Assembly (NCBI GenBank): GCA_016710075.1
Contig: JADJLO010000022.1
Coordinates: 62,001-126,000, forward strand
Direction of reading: 5' to 3'
DNA length: 64,000 nt
From: Acidobacteriota bacterium
GTDB taxonomy: Bacteria; Acidobacteriota; Blastocatellia; RBC074
The notes beneath the pieces are model-generated. The model ran no database searches, had not been told where the DNA came from, and saw only the letters and a list, made by a program, of their open reading frames with translations. Of the stretch, positions 50,416-62,403 are shown piece by piece (position 1 is the stretch's first letter; the number at the start of each line of letters is the position of its first letter). The position numbers and the translations under genes were made by a program.

Positions 50416-50988
50416 TTAGTTTCTTTTCTCTCGTTTGGCGCCGTTCCAGTTGAGATCCAGATTCCCTGGGATGCCGAATGAGCCGCGAAGCTGTCCGATC
50501 TTTTCAGGCTCGATCGGTCCGACAACATTGACGACCATGATCTGTTTCGGATCGGTGATGAGGACTCCGATTCCGGAGATGACATCGCCTTCGAGCATCA
50601 TGAAAACCTCGACATTTTCCTTATCGCGTTTGCTGGTGACGCCGACGATGCGACTCCAACCAGGCGCCGAGAGTTGATTGCGAACCATCTGGACATCGGA
50701 TTCCGCGAACTCACCAGCCTTGTCGAATTCCACGCCTTTGACATAAACACCTTTGAGTTTCGAGACGAGTTCCCTGACAGCCTGCTCATCGGCTCCCTTT
50801 CCATTGAGGAACTTCGAGGCCATTTGAAGAAGTCCCCCGTCAATTCTGACATCGATGGTTTCGACCGCTTTCGGAAACAGCCTGTCAAGCTGGTCGATCT
50901 GCAATTTGGCGGTTTGCGCCATAGCGGAAGTTCCGATTATTAAAGCAAAGAACACCGCGCTGATAATTACCCTGGCAAATGATTTCAT
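50416..50988 (-). CDS. DUF4252-domain exported protein
   Basis: 190 residues with a signal peptide (VIISAVFFALIIGTSAMAQ). Blocks shared with the paralogue at 48059: LKGVYVKGVEFDKAGEFAES, APGWSRIVGVTSKRDKENVE, VVNVVGPIEPEKIGQLRGSF. It lies directly downstream of the sigma/anti-sigma pair on the same strand, so it is a likely target or member of that operon. Function unknown. Confidence 0.84.
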   Translation of the reverse strand: MKSFARVIISAVFFALIIGTSAMAQTAKLQIDQLDRLFPKAVETIDVRIDGGLLQMASKFLNGKGADEQAVRELVSKLKGVYVKGVEFDKAGEFAESDVQMVRNQLSAPGWSRIVGVTSKRDKENVEVFMMLEGDVISGIGVLITDPKQIMVVNVVGPIEPEKIGQLRGSFGIPGNLDLNWNGAKREKRN

Positions 50989-51080
50989 GTTTTCCCTCCG
51001 ACTCCTTGTTGTTTTATTTTTATTTATTCAGAACCGATTCAGGCGAAATAAAGGTTGTTGTCTCTTTTTCCGCTCGTCTT

Positions 51081-51479
51081 CTACCTGACCGACGGGTGAT
51101 CGACGGTTGCCTGGACCCTCTTTTGAGCCACGTTGAGTTTTTCGCTGGCAATCTTCATGGCAAAGATCAACTGTTCTTTAGCAGCTTCTCCCTGGGCCGC
51201 TTCGAGCATCAATCGCTGGTTTTCACGGTAACGGATAACTCCAAAGGCCGAAAAAACCATGAGGCCGGCGAGTGCACTCGCCATGGCCCAACTGACTTGC
51301 CCGGGATTGAATAATTCCAGAATCATCCTCAGGACCGATCTTTTCTCGCGAATCTTCTGGTTATTCTGCTGCCGCGTCGACTGCAGGTCATCGACACGAG
51401 CCATCAACCTTTCGGTGAATCCGGCTGACGGCTCTTCACTTCTCAGAGCGACTTTCAACTCATCATCAAAACGGCTCAT
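51081..51479 (-). CDS. Probable anti-sigma factor, single-pass membrane protein
   Basis: 132 residues starting at 51479 (MSRFDDELKVALRSEEPSAG), overlapping the sigma-factor stop by ATGA. One membrane helix lies near 75-95 (SWAMASALAGLMVFSAFGVI) with a soluble tail outside. No zinc-finger motif is present. The assignment rests on position and topology, not on a recognised anti-sigma domain. Confidence 0.62.
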   Translation of the reverse strand: MSRFDDELKVALRSEEPSAGFTERLMARVDDLQSTRQQNNQKIREKRSVLRMILELFNPGQVSWAMASALAGLMVFSAFGVIRYRENQRLMLEAAQGEAAKEQLIFAMKIASEKLNVAQKRVQATVDHPSVR

Positions 51480-52105
51480 ACTTCCACCTCTCCAAAACAA
51501 CGGGTTACCTTTTGACGCAAAATGACCAGCGATCGCCTCAGATGGCTTTTGACCGTATTGAGAGGCATATCAAGAATTCTGGCGATTTCCAGTGGATCAA
51601 GGTCTTCCTGATAACGAAGCGTAACTACGATTCGGGGCGTGTCCGGCAGTGTTGCCACGATTCGGCGAAGAGTCGAACTCATCATCGTATCCGGCAGATT
51701 GTCAGGCAGATGCGAGCCGGAGGCGGACTCATTCGCCTCATCCATGCTCACGGTCTTCATCTTCTGCCTTCTGGAGTAATCGATGCACCTGTGACTGGTC
51801 ACCCTGCGAAGCCAGAATTTGAGGTGATCGGGCGACTCCAGTGCCGACAAATTCCGGTAAAGATGGAGAAACACCTCCTGAGCCAGATCTTCGGCAAGAG
51901 CCGAGTCGCGGAAGAAATTCCGGGCGATACTGAAGACCATTCCCTGATGCTCCCGCACCAGAGCGGCAAAAGCCGACTGATCACCGTATTTAGCCTTCTT
52001 CAGATTCTCCTCTAACGACAATTCCATCGTCGTCGTATCCGGCTGCTCCATCGCTACCTCGTTTTCGTTCTCGATCAATCGATCATTTCGTTTCTCACCT
52101 GCCAA
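51476..52105 (-). CDS. ECF-type RNA polymerase sigma factor
   Basis: 209 residues (a start at the internal Met near residue 19 is possible). Sigma-2 region: FAALVREHQGMVFSIARNFF, LAEDLAQEVFLHLYRNL. Sigma-4 region: RIVATLPDTPRIVVTLRYQE, LEIARILDMPLNTVKSHLRR. It heads an operon with its presumed anti-sigma and the DUF4252/VWFA genes, so it probably controls an envelope response. Confidence 0.92.
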   Translation of the reverse strand: MAGEKRNDRLIENENEVAMEQPDTTTMELSLEENLKKAKYGDQSAFAALVREHQGMVFSIARNFFRDSALAEDLAQEVFLHLYRNLSALESPDHLKFWLRRVTSHRCIDYSRRQKMKTVSMDEANESASGSHLPDNLPDTMMSSTLRRIVATLPDTPRIVVTLRYQEDLDPLEIARILDMPLNTVKSHLRRSLVILRQKVTRCFGEVEV

Positions 52106-52255
52106 TACGAACGGAATATGACCCTGGAGTGCAAAAAGTTGACTCCTCTGCAGAAATATATCCCGGCCGATAATTAGTGAATCGAGGAGCCTCCGGTTCC
52201 ATCTCTGAAATAATCAACCATTCGCATCATCTTTCTGACTCTTTTTTTTACAACC

Positions 52256-52285
52256 TTGACGCCGCTGGAAAGCGCGTGCTAAGTT
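52256..52285 (+). promoter_or_regulatory. Candidate sigma-70 promoter of the gcv operon
   Basis: TTGACG (52256-52261), 18 bases, TAAGTT (52280-52285), reading toward gcvT. The leader would be about 68 bases, too short for a glycine riboswitch, and no such fold is seen. Confidence 0.4.
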
Positions 52286-52359
52286 TTGTTTCCAACTGAT
52301 TCAACTCCCGTCATAATAAACTTTTCTTCTGCACGGAGACCATAAAAGAGGTAATTAAA

Positions 52360-53466
52360 GTGTCGAGCACGCAACTAAAAAAGACCGCACTCAACGAGAC
52401 CCATCGAAAATATGGCGGCAGAATGATCGACTTCGGCGGCTGGGATATGCCGGTTCAGTATCCGGCCGGGACAATTGAGGAACACCTGGCGGTTCGAACA
52501 GCCGTTGGCGTTTTTGATGTCTCGCACATGGGAGAGCTGGAGGTTCGCGGCCCGCAGGCTCTCGACATGATTCAGCACGTCACGACCAACGATGCCTCGA
52601 AACTGGGTGACGGACAGATCCAGTACTCTGGCCTGACCTATCCTGAGGGCACTTTCGTTGATGATATTCTGGTCCACCGATTCGGTCCTGATCATTATTT
52701 CATCTGCGTCAACGCCTCGAATACCGACAAGGATTTCGACTGGATCCGCCAGCATGCTGGTGATTACAACGCAGAAGTTACCAACCTGAGCGCTCACTAT
52801 TCCCAGATTGCGATTCAGGGGCCAAAGGCCATCGAAACCCTTCAACCACTGGTCGATCTGGAACTCAACGAGATCAAGTATTACTGGTTCAGACAGGGAA
52901 AGATTGACGGAGTTCCGGCCATCATCTCAAGAACCGGGTACACCGGCGAGGACGGATTCGAAATTTATTTCACTCCCTCCGAATCCGATCGGATCTGGGA
53001 CAAAATCTTCGAGAGCGGAAAGCGTCACAAGATTCTCCCCTGCGGTCTTGCTGCCAGAAACACCTTGAGACTTGAAGCCAAAATGACGCTTTACGGCAAT
53101 GACATAGACAATACAACCACGGTTCTTGAAGCCGACCTGGGATGGATCTGCAAACTGGCTAAAGGCGATTTCATCGGCAGGGACAGATTGCTGGAACAGA
53201 AAGAAAAGGGCCTGACCAGAAAACTGGTCGGTTTCGAGGTCACCGACAAAGGTATAGCCAGGGATCATAACCCGATTTACATTGGTGGTGCAGAAGTTGG
53301 AATGGTCACATCGGGCAGCCCGGCCCCTTTCCTGAAAAAGAATATCGGGCTGGCCTATCTGCCTATCGAACACACTGCAATCGGCACAAAATTCGAGATC
53401 GATGTCAGGGGACGCAGACTCAATGCCGAGGTCGTCCCGACACCGTTCTATAAACGAAGCAAATGA
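52360..53466 (+). CDS. gcvT: Glycine cleavage system T protein (aminomethyltransferase)
   Basis: 368 residues, GTG start preceded by AAGAGG. Transfers the methylene group from the H-protein-bound aminomethyl to tetrahydrofolate, releasing ammonia. Conserved blocks: YGGRMIDFGGWDMPVQY, VGVFDVSHMGELEVRG, ISRTGYTGEDGFEIYF and LGARN-like LPCGLAARNTLRLEAKM. First gene of the gcvT-H-PA-PB operon. Confidence 0.96.
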   Translation: MSSTQLKKTALNETHRKYGGRMIDFGGWDMPVQYPAGTIEEHLAVRTAVGVFDVSHMGELEVRGPQALDMIQHVTTNDASKLGDGQIQYSGLTYPEGTFVDDILVHRFGPDHYFICVNASNTDKDFDWIRQHAGDYNAEVTNLSAHYSQIAIQGPKAIETLQPLVDLELNEIKYYWFRQGKIDGVPAIISRTGYTGEDGFEIYFTPSESDRIWDKIFESGKRHKILPCGLAARNTLRLEAKMTLYGNDIDNTTTVLEADLGWICKLAKGDFIGRDRLLEQKEKGLTRKLVGFEVTDKGIARDHNPIYIGGAEVGMVTSGSPAPFLKKNIGLAYLPIEHTAIGTKFEIDVRGRRLNAEVVPTPFYKRSK

Positions 53467-53580
53467 TCAGACTTGAGTCCTGCCTTCAGGCGGAACTCCT
53501 GTCTGGCAACACTTCCACGAACTTTTTGACACAGTTCAGTTAAGAAAGAACTTTACAATTCATCATTCAGAGAGGACGAA

Positions 53581-53976
53581 ATGGCAGAATATCCAGAGGA
53601 ACTGCATTTTACCAAAGATCACGAATGGATTCGCGTTGAAGGCGAAGTGGGAACCGTGGGAATCACCGGGTTCGCATCAGAGCAATTGGGAGATGTAGTT
53701 CACGTTCAACTCCCCCGCGTTGGCGAGAAGTTCGCCGCACACGATACATTCGGAGAAGTCGAATCAGTCAAGACCTTCAGCGAGTTATATACTCCGGTTT
53801 CCGGCGAGATCATTGAAGTCAATGAACAACTGGCCGATGCGCCTGAACTGGTCAACACCTCGCCATACGGCGACGGCTGGATGGCCAAAATGAAATTGAG
53901 CGATGCAAGCGAGATCGACAAACTTCTGACATCGAAGGAATACGAAGACTTCGTCGAGTCTCAAAAAGAAGAATAA
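53581..53976 (+). CDS. gcvH: Glycine cleavage system H protein
   Basis: 131 residues, normal length. Lipoylation site Lys64 in FGEVESVKTFSELYTPVSGE. It shuttles the aminomethyl and electrons between P, T and L proteins. GAGAGG lies seven to eight bases before the ATG. The dihydrolipoamide dehydrogenase is not in this window. Confidence 0.97.
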   Translation: MAEYPEELHFTKDHEWIRVEGEVGTVGITGFASEQLGDVVHVQLPRVGEKFAAHDTFGEVESVKTFSELYTPVSGEIIEVNEQLADAPELVNTSPYGDGWMAKMKLSDASEIDKLLTSKEYEDFVESQKEE

Positions 53977-54067
53977 ACCCCAGCGTCATCGATGCCGGCA
54001 AACGGACTCAATGCCCGGGCCGGCATAGCTGCCGCTCTAAAACCAAAAGGAAGTAGAAGAAAAAGAG

Positions 54068-55420
54068 ATGCGTTACATTCCTAATTCGGCTCCGGAGCGA
54101 GAGTCGATGTTACGCGAGATGGGCCTTGAGTCAGTCGCCGATCTTTTCAAAGGGATTCCCGAACATCTCCAGTTGAAGCGTCCACTCAACCTGCCTCCGG
54201 CGCTTTCAGAAACCGAGACACTCAGTTATTTCCGTAACCTTGCCGAAGATAACACGACACACATCACCGGCGTGAGAATGAGTTCATTTCTCGGAGCGGG
54301 CGCCTACGATCATTTCATCCCGACTATCATCGACACTCTGATATCACGTTCGGAATTTTACACATCATATACTCCATATCAGCCAGAGATCAGTCAGGGA
54401 ACGCTTCAGGCGATCTTCGAGTACCAGACGATGATCTGCGAACTTACCGGCATGGATGTATCGAATGCCTCGCTTTATGACGGCTCAACTGCCACAGCGG
54501 AAGCAGTGCTCATGGCAGAGCGCGTCACCGGGCGGACCAAGGTTGCAATCGCCAATAATCTGCACCCCGAATATCACCAGGTCGTGGATACATACATCCG
54601 CAATGCGGGGATCACCAAGGTCGATCTTCCATATGACGAGAAGACGGGAGCGATGACGCCGGAGTCTCTCGCCGGACTGGGAGAGGACATCGCGGCGGTG
54701 ATCGTTCAGTCGCCTAATTTCTTCGGCGGCGTCGAGGAGCTTCAGAAGCTCGCTGACGCAACGCACAAGATCGGAGCGCTGTTCGTCGTGGTCGTGGCGG
54801 AAGCCATCAGCCTCGGCCTGCTTCAGGCGCCGGGCAAAGCCGGCGCCGACATCGTCTGCGGCGAGGCTCAATCCTTCGGCATTCCCATCTCGTTCGGCGG
54901 GTCATACTGCGGATTTTTCGCCTGCCGCGAAAAATACCAGCGGCAGATTCCTGGACGGCTGGTGGGGCTGGCTCAGGATGAAAAAGGTCGCGGAGGCTAT
55001 GTCCTGACCCTGGCGACGCGCGAACAGCACATTCGTCGCGAGAAGGCCACCTCAAACATCTGCACCAATCAGGGTCTCTACGCGCTGATGGCCACGATCT
55101 ATCTTTCGACGATGGGCCGGCGGGGAATGCGCGAAGTCGCCGAACAGAATCTGCAGAAGACTCATTTCACCGCAAGCCGGATCAGCAGGCTCAAAGGCTT
55201 CAGCCTGAAATTCACCGGTCAGTTCTTCAATGAATTTGTCGTCACCTGTCCGAAACCCGCAGAGGGGATCCTGACGGCTCTCAGGCAGAAGAAGATCATC
55301 GGCGGCCTCGACCTCTCGCGATTCTTCCCGGGGATGAAGAACGAGCTGCTGATCTGCGTGACTGAGACGACTACCAGAGAAGAGATCGATGCTCTCATCG
55401 ACGAACTCGGTCAAATGTAA
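54068..55420 (+). CDS. gcvPA: Glycine dehydrogenase (decarboxylating) subunit 1
   Basis: 450 residues, the N-terminal half of the split P protein. Blocks: RYIPNSAPERESMLREMGLE, SFLGAGAYDHFIPTIIDTLI, FYTSYTPYQPEISQGTLQAI and SNICTNQGLYALMATIYLS. With GcvPB it forms the PLP-dependent decarboxylase. It lacks the PLP lysine, which is in subunit 2. AAGGAAG lies upstream. Confidence 0.96.
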   Translation: MRYIPNSAPERESMLREMGLESVADLFKGIPEHLQLKRPLNLPPALSETETLSYFRNLAEDNTTHITGVRMSSFLGAGAYDHFIPTIIDTLISRSEFYTSYTPYQPEISQGTLQAIFEYQTMICELTGMDVSNASLYDGSTATAEAVLMAERVTGRTKVAIANNLHPEYHQVVDTYIRNAGITKVDLPYDEKTGAMTPESLAGLGEDIAAVIVQSPNFFGGVEELQKLADATHKIGALFVVVVAEAISLGLLQAPGKAGADIVCGEAQSFGIPISFGGSYCGFFACREKYQRQIPGRLVGLAQDEKGRGGYVLTLATREQHIRREKATSNICTNQGLYALMATIYLSTMGRRGMREVAEQNLQKTHFTASRISRLKGFSLKFTGQFFNEFVVTCPKPAEGILTALRQKKIIGGLDLSRFFPGMKNELLICVTETTTREEIDALIDELGQM

Positions 55421-55486
55421 AGAAATGTCTTGACATGCACTGGGTGCGGACGATGACTTTCGGGCATCCGTGTTAGAGGAAAAGCT

Positions 55487-57004
55487 GTGATCAGAAAAGT
55501 AACCACTCATATAAATCAGAACGAAGGGACAATCTTCGAGCGCTCTCGCCCAGGCCGTGAGGGCTACAAGCTGGCGGCTCTGGACGTCGAAGCAGCGGAT
55601 CTTGCGGCAATCATCGACAGCAAGTATTTGAGAGACGATGATCTGGCGGGGCTGCCGGAAGTCAGCGAAGTCGATGTAGTCAGGCACTTCACCAGAATTT
55701 CGACGTGGAATTACGCGGTCGATCTCGGGATGTATCCTCTGGGCTCCTGCACCATGAAATACAATCCCAAGCTCAACGAGAAGGTTTCCAGATTCGACGG
55801 GTTCGCCTCAGCGCACCCCTACACTCCGGATGAGATTTCCCAGGGCAATCTCAAATTGATGAAGGTGCTGGAAGAAGCGCTTTCCGAAATCACCGGCCTC
55901 GCCGCGGTGAGCCTGCAACCCGCGGCTGGCGCTCAGGGCGAGATGACGGGGCTGATGGTCATCCGCAAGTGCCTTGAGACGCGTGGAAATGCGCGAAAGA
56001 TCGTGCTCGTGCCGGATTCTGCGACTGGAACCAACCCCGCCAGCGCGGCCATTTGCGGATATCAGGTCAAGACCATCAAATCGGGCGCCAACGGCGGCGT
56101 CGACATCGAGAACCTCCGCCAGATCGTCAACGAGGACGTGGCGGCGCTGATGCTTACCAATCCCTCGACTCTGGGGATGTTCGAGGAGAACATCGAAGAG
56201 GTCTGCCGGATACTTCACGATGCCGGCGGCTTCGTGTACATGGACGGAGCCAACATGAATGCGCTTGTCGGCGTCACGCGTCCGGGCGACCTTGGAGTCG
56301 ATGTCATCCACCTCAACCTGCACAAGACGTTTTCGACGCCGCACGGCGGCGGCGGTCCCGGTGCCGGCCCAATCGCAGTCACCAGCGAACTCGAACAATT
56401 CCTTCCCTTCCCCAGAATCCTGGAGGTGTCAGACGGCAAGGGCGGGAAGCTCTTTCGCGTCGAATACAACTGCCCGCAATCGGTTGGAAGGGTCCGCGCA
56501 TTTTTCGGCAACTTCTCGGTTCTGGTCCGGGCTCTCTGCTACATCGTCTCGCTCGGCCCGGATGGCCTTCGCGAAGCGACCGAGACGGCGGTGCTCAATG
56601 CTAACTATATCGCCCATCACCTGCAGTCGGATTATGAAGTTGGATTCCACGGCAAACCCCTGCACGAGGTGATCTTCAGCGATAAGCGGCAGCAGAAGTT
56701 CGGGGTTCATACCATCGACATAGCCAAGCGTCTGATCGATTACGGATTTCATCCGATGACTGTCTACTTTCCTCTGATCGTTCCCGGAGCGATGATGATC
56801 GAGCCGACCGAGAGCGAGGGGCGAGAAGAGCTAGACCTTTTCATTGATGCCATGCGATCGATCGCACGCGAGGCCGAGGAGACTCCAGACCTCGTCAAAT
56901 CGGCGCCTCACAACACCAGAATCGGCAGACTCGATGAGGCAGCCGCCGCCAGAAAACCCATCCTCAGATGGAAACCGGCTTCGGCAGCCGCCGGACAGAG
57001 CTAA
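55487..57004 (+). CDS. gcvPB: Glycine dehydrogenase (decarboxylating) subunit 2
   Basis: 505 residues from a GTG start with GAGGAAA upstream. The PLP Schiff-base lysine is Lys280 in DVIHLNLHKTFSTPHGGGGP; other blocks are GMYPLGSCTMKYNPKLNE, LQPAAGAQGEMTGLMVIR and MIEPTESEGREELDLFI. Last gene of the gcv operon; a hairpin follows at 57028. Confidence 0.96.
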   Translation: MIRKVTTHINQNEGTIFERSRPGREGYKLAALDVEAADLAAIIDSKYLRDDDLAGLPEVSEVDVVRHFTRISTWNYAVDLGMYPLGSCTMKYNPKLNEKVSRFDGFASAHPYTPDEISQGNLKLMKVLEEALSEITGLAAVSLQPAAGAQGEMTGLMVIRKCLETRGNARKIVLVPDSATGTNPASAAICGYQVKTIKSGANGGVDIENLRQIVNEDVAALMLTNPSTLGMFEENIEEVCRILHDAGGFVYMDGANMNALVGVTRPGDLGVDVIHLNLHKTFSTPHGGGGPGAGPIAVTSELEQFLPFPRILEVSDGKGGKLFRVEYNCPQSVGRVRAFFGNFSVLVRALCYIVSLGPDGLREATETAVLNANYIAHHLQSDYEVGFHGKPLHEVIFSDKRQQKFGVHTIDIAKRLIDYGFHPMTVYFPLIVPGAMMIEPTESEGREELDLFIDAMRSIAREAEETPDLVKSAPHNTRIGRLDEAAAARKPILRWKPASAAAGQS

Positions 57005-57027
57005 AGCTTCTACCCGGGATCTCAACA

Positions 57028-57078
57028 ATAAACGGAACAGACTGGAGCACTCAGATTGCTGCCGTCTGTTCCGTTTAT
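57028..57078 (+). terminator. Hairpin ending the gcv operon
   Basis: ATAAACGGAACAGAC (57028-57042) and GTCTGTTCCGTTTAT (57064-57078) are a perfect 15-base inverted repeat with a 21-base loop. CTGTTTTA follows, a weak T-tract. It is 24 bases after the gcvPB stop. Confidence 0.72.
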
Positions 57079-57276
57079 CTGTTTTACTTGAGAAGATCCA
57101 TTATTCCGGCGAGGAAGATTCACCACAGAGTTCCTTTATTTGCCCTCCCCCCTCCCACCCCCGGTGAATGACTGAATAGTTTCTTTTTGATTACCCCATT
57201 ACAAAAAACTCGAATGAAAGGTAAAATCATCTTTCACTGGTGTTATCAGCTTAATGCTTTTAGTGGGAAAAGAATT

Positions 57277-57750
57277 ATGGCGATTACAAATCCGTTAAAT
57301 CCGCTTTCGAAGGATGTGGCCGAACAACTCAGGGAACAGATGCGGCGAATGCTGGTGCGACTGGACGAGTTGAGAGCCCTGGCATCAAGCCCCAGCTCAT
57401 GGATACCGCCTGTGGATGTCTGCGAGAAAGATGATGCCGTATTTGTCCACGTGGAGTTGCCCGGAGTCTCACTCAATAATCTGCGCGTCACCCTGCTCGA
57501 CAGTGTTCTAAAGATCGAAGGCAGGAAAGAACGCGAAGCCCCGATCGGTAGTCAGGTTCCCGCTTCCGATCGACCGATCCGCTTCATCTGCCTGGAAAGG
57601 ACCTATGGGACCTTCGCTTTCAATATCTCGCTCAAGTGGCCGATCGACTCAGAGGGTATTCAGGCAAAAATGACCGATGGCATTCTCGAAATAAGACTGC
57701 CGAAAGCCCAAAGCTGCGGCAGAGAAATTGAAATCGGCATCACTGAGTGA
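57277..57750 (+). CDS. Small heat-shock protein, Hsp20/alpha-crystallin family
   Basis: 157 residues from the ATG at 57277; an open frame 30 codons longer lacks family character. Alpha-crystallin domain at about 45-155: PPVDVCEKDDAVFVHVELPG, LLDSVLKIEGRKERE, and the IEIGI-type end. It is an ATP-independent holdase. Its position before lon suggests a protein-quality-control locus. Confidence 0.9.
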   Translation: MAITNPLNPLSKDVAEQLREQMRRMLVRLDELRALASSPSSWIPPVDVCEKDDAVFVHVELPGVSLNNLRVTLLDSVLKIEGRKEREAPIGSQVPASDRPIRFICLERTYGTFAFNISLKWPIDSEGIQAKMTDGILEIRLPKAQSCGREIEIGITE

Positions 57751-57841
57751 CCTGCGAAGTTCAAATTTGAAGATGAACGCACTAACAACATCAGGGTGGG
57801 TGCATTAAAACAGTTTTTCAAAAAATAATCGATAAACGACT

Positions 57842-60260
<2,419 letters not shown>

Positions 60261-60276
<16 letters not shown>

Positions 60277-60585
60277 AGATAAGTTGTCAGTTGCCAGTAG
60301 TCAGTAGTAAATTGAGCGCCAAAGGCCGATAATCGCCAGGGGTTGAGGCGAGGCCGAGTGAAGCCCCTGGTAGAGTGTGGATGTCTCACCAGCCCTGAAA
60401 GGGCGTCACTGCTGATCACAACTCTGCGTCCCTTTCAGGGCCGCTCAACATAACCAACATTACCAGGGGCTTCGCCCTGGCTTTTTTCTAGTCGCCGCTT
60501 CGCGGCTCAAATGGCCTTGTCCTGATCCTGAACCGTTATACGCCTGAGCAGTTACTGATAACTTATCTTTAGACTTTAGACTTAC
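60261..60585. repeat. Nested inverted-repeat element between lon and tonB
   Basis: Outer arms of about 29 bases, at 60261-60289 and near 60552-60580 (AAAGATAAGTTGTCAG versus CTGATAACTTATCTTT), contain heptamer-like GTCCAAA/GTTTAAA words. Inside are GAAGCCCCTGGTA (near 60362) paired with TACCAGGGGCTTC (near 60459), and AGCCCTGAAAGGGCG paired with CGTCCCTTTCAGGGC. CCAGGGGCTTCGCCCTGG also forms a local hairpin before T6. No coding sequence. It resembles non-autonomous REP/MITE-like elements. Confidence 0.75.
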
Positions 60586-60589
60586 GTGT

Positions 60590-61357
60590 TTACTGAAGCA
60601 CGAAATTGAAGGTGAGAACGCCTTGAACTTTGACGGGAACATTGCCCAGAGTCGTTGGTGAGAAGACCCATTTTCTAGCCGCTTCAACGGCCGAACTTCT
60701 CAGCAACGGATGGCCGTTTAATGGCGCAGCATCGATCACCATTCCTTCCTCGGAAATGGTCACCAGCACCTGAACGTTCCCCGAGGCTCGAATTTGCCTT
60801 GCCATGAATGAATAACCTGGTGTCACCCGCTTGATTGCCCTTCCCTGCAACACGCCTTCCGAGACTTTGTAATTTGACCCTGGCTTTATTGCAATGACCG
60901 GTGGAGGCTCTGGTTTCGACTGCGGTCTGAGAACAGGCGGTGGAAGAGGATCTCCGCCACCTTTTCCGCCCGGCATGTAATCGTCATTGCCGGGGATGCC
61001 GGATGGTGCGCCAGGAACATAGATGCCGGTATGCCGGACGGAGTAATCAAGAGCCTTTGATGGATCGGGGATATCGATGACGCGTTTTGGTGAAAGAAAT
61101 CCTTGAATAATATTTGACGGCGAAGTGCTCCGCTGCAAGCTTTGCAACATTCGCTGCGGCGGTCCGGCTGGAGGTGGTGGCGGCGCAAGCCGTGTGCTCA
61201 GCAAATACTCTTCTGCCAGCACAGGGCTGAACCCGATGATCGTCCCAATTCCAATGCCGGCCATGGCAACTGAATAGAAAGCCATGGTCAGGATGAAATA
61301 CCTGCCGGTGCGCCTTTCATACCTGCTTTTTCTCGATTCAACCAGTCTGTCAAACAT
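60590..61357 (-). CDS. TonB-family energy transducer
   Basis: 255 residues from the ATG at 61357 with a GGAGG-type site (AAAGGAGGGAGC). One N-terminal helix (YFILTMAFYSVAMAGIGIGT), a Pro-rich periplasmic region, and a C-terminal TonB domain (about 165-255: RVTPGYSFMARQIRASGNVQ, VQVLVTISEEGMVIDAAPLN, AARKWVFSPTTLGNVPVKVQ). It delivers energy to outer-membrane receptors such as those at 1-1014 and 33173. It follows a sigma/anti-sigma pair on the same strand. Confidence 0.9.
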   Translation of the reverse strand: MFDRLVESRKSRYERRTGRYFILTMAFYSVAMAGIGIGTIIGFSPVLAEEYLLSTRLAPPPPPAGPPQRMLQSLQRSTSPSNIIQGFLSPKRVIDIPDPSKALDYSVRHTGIYVPGAPSGIPGNDDYMPGGKGGGDPLPPPVLRPQSKPEPPPVIAIKPGSNYKVSEGVLQGRAIKRVTPGYSFMARQIRASGNVQVLVTISEEGMVIDAAPLNGHPLLRSSAVEAARKWVFSPTTLGNVPVKVQGVLTFNFVLQ

Positions 61358-61455
61358 GCTCCCTCCTTTGTATCTGTTAAGTTGGCACACTGATCCAAGG
61401 CTCCTGTAGTCAGTTTTGACAACTGGCGCAATTGGATTCAGAAGTTTTTCGGGGA

Positions 61456-62205
61456 TTAATTCAGATCAGCCGAGATATTTACTTTGCTGAAGATTACGAC
61501 AGCCTCAGCGCTGGCATTTTGATCGCGGCGAACGCGGTGAAAGCTGGTGCTCTGGTTAATGATATTCGAGAGTTTGCTGACGATCGCCGGATCAGTTGAG
61601 GGCCCGACAATCCTGTTGACCAAAGCCCTGCCGTTGCGGGCAACTTTGACGGTCGCCATGATCTCTTCATCTTCGGACATGCTGGCGCCGATTCCGAGCA
61701 GTTCCCCATTCGGGTTGAAGATTGGCGGAGGCGGCGGGGCAAGCAGCATCAGCTTGAGTCTGATCTCTTCCGTGCCCGACTCTTCAAGAATCAACTGAGT
61801 CGCGGCCTGGGCCAAAGCCAGCGCCCTGTATGCAGGTCTGAGCACCCCGACAGCCATCATCAGAAACATTGCCATTGAGACAATGGCGCCGACACCCTGA
61901 GAAAAGAGCCGGGTGCGCCAGAGATCCATAAAATTCGCGCGCCGGCGCGAATAACTTGCCTGAAGCCTTGCCTCGCGGTGTACGGCAGACTGAATCTGTC
62001 TGGTCATCCCACGCGAATCTTCAGATAAGCCGTTGTCGCCCAGATTCCTGACATCTGAAATAAGGCGACGCATCCCGGCCGCGTTCCGACGACAGGAAAG
62101 GCATTGACGCAAATGCTGCTGCAGATTGGACTTCTCCTGATCATCCGCGTGGCCATCCAGCTGTGCCGAATATTTAATTGAAAATTCCCGACAATTCATA
62201 AGCAT
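61456..62205 (-). CDS. Zinc-finger (zf-HC2) anti-sigma-type protein with TonB-like C-terminus
   Basis: 249 residues. The N-terminal zf-HC2 motif is CREFSIKYSAQLDGH followed by LQQHLRQCLSCRR (HxxxCxxC). One membrane helix near 105-125 (GVGAIVSMAMFLMMAVGVLR) precedes a C-terminal domain (MATVKVARNGRALVNRIVGP) resembling the beta-strand pattern of TonB C-termini. It lies between an ECF sigma gene and tonB, so it is the likely anti-sigma for 62404. An alternative start is at the Met two codons in. Confidence 0.8.
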   Translation of the reverse strand: MLMNCREFSIKYSAQLDGHADDQEKSNLQQHLRQCLSCRRNAAGMRRLISDVRNLGDNGLSEDSRGMTRQIQSAVHREARLQASYSRRRANFMDLWRTRLFSQGVGAIVSMAMFLMMAVGVLRPAYRALALAQAATQLILEESGTEEIRLKLMLLAPPPPPIFNPNGELLGIGASMSEDEEIMATVKVARNGRALVNRIVGPSTDPAIVSKLSNIINQSTSFHRVRRDQNASAEAVVIFSKVNISADLN

Positions 62206-62403
62206 TTTAGCGAATTCGGAGCCTGGCGGCTGACCTCAACCGGTTAACAAAAAACCAAAGGGTGTTGCTGACCCTGATCTGGTTCATTTCGTTTCGTCGA
62301 CCCATCGGCTATGAGCGTCGGAAATTGATTCAGATCAGAACGCCAGACTCCGAAACTGATAAAACTTGTGCCTAATTCCTGAAGCCGCCTGAAGCTTAGG
62401 GAA

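Noticed and set aside
52286..52359. Glycine riboswitch ahead of gcvT
   Set aside because: The leader is only about 70 bases and shows none of the tandem aptamer features.
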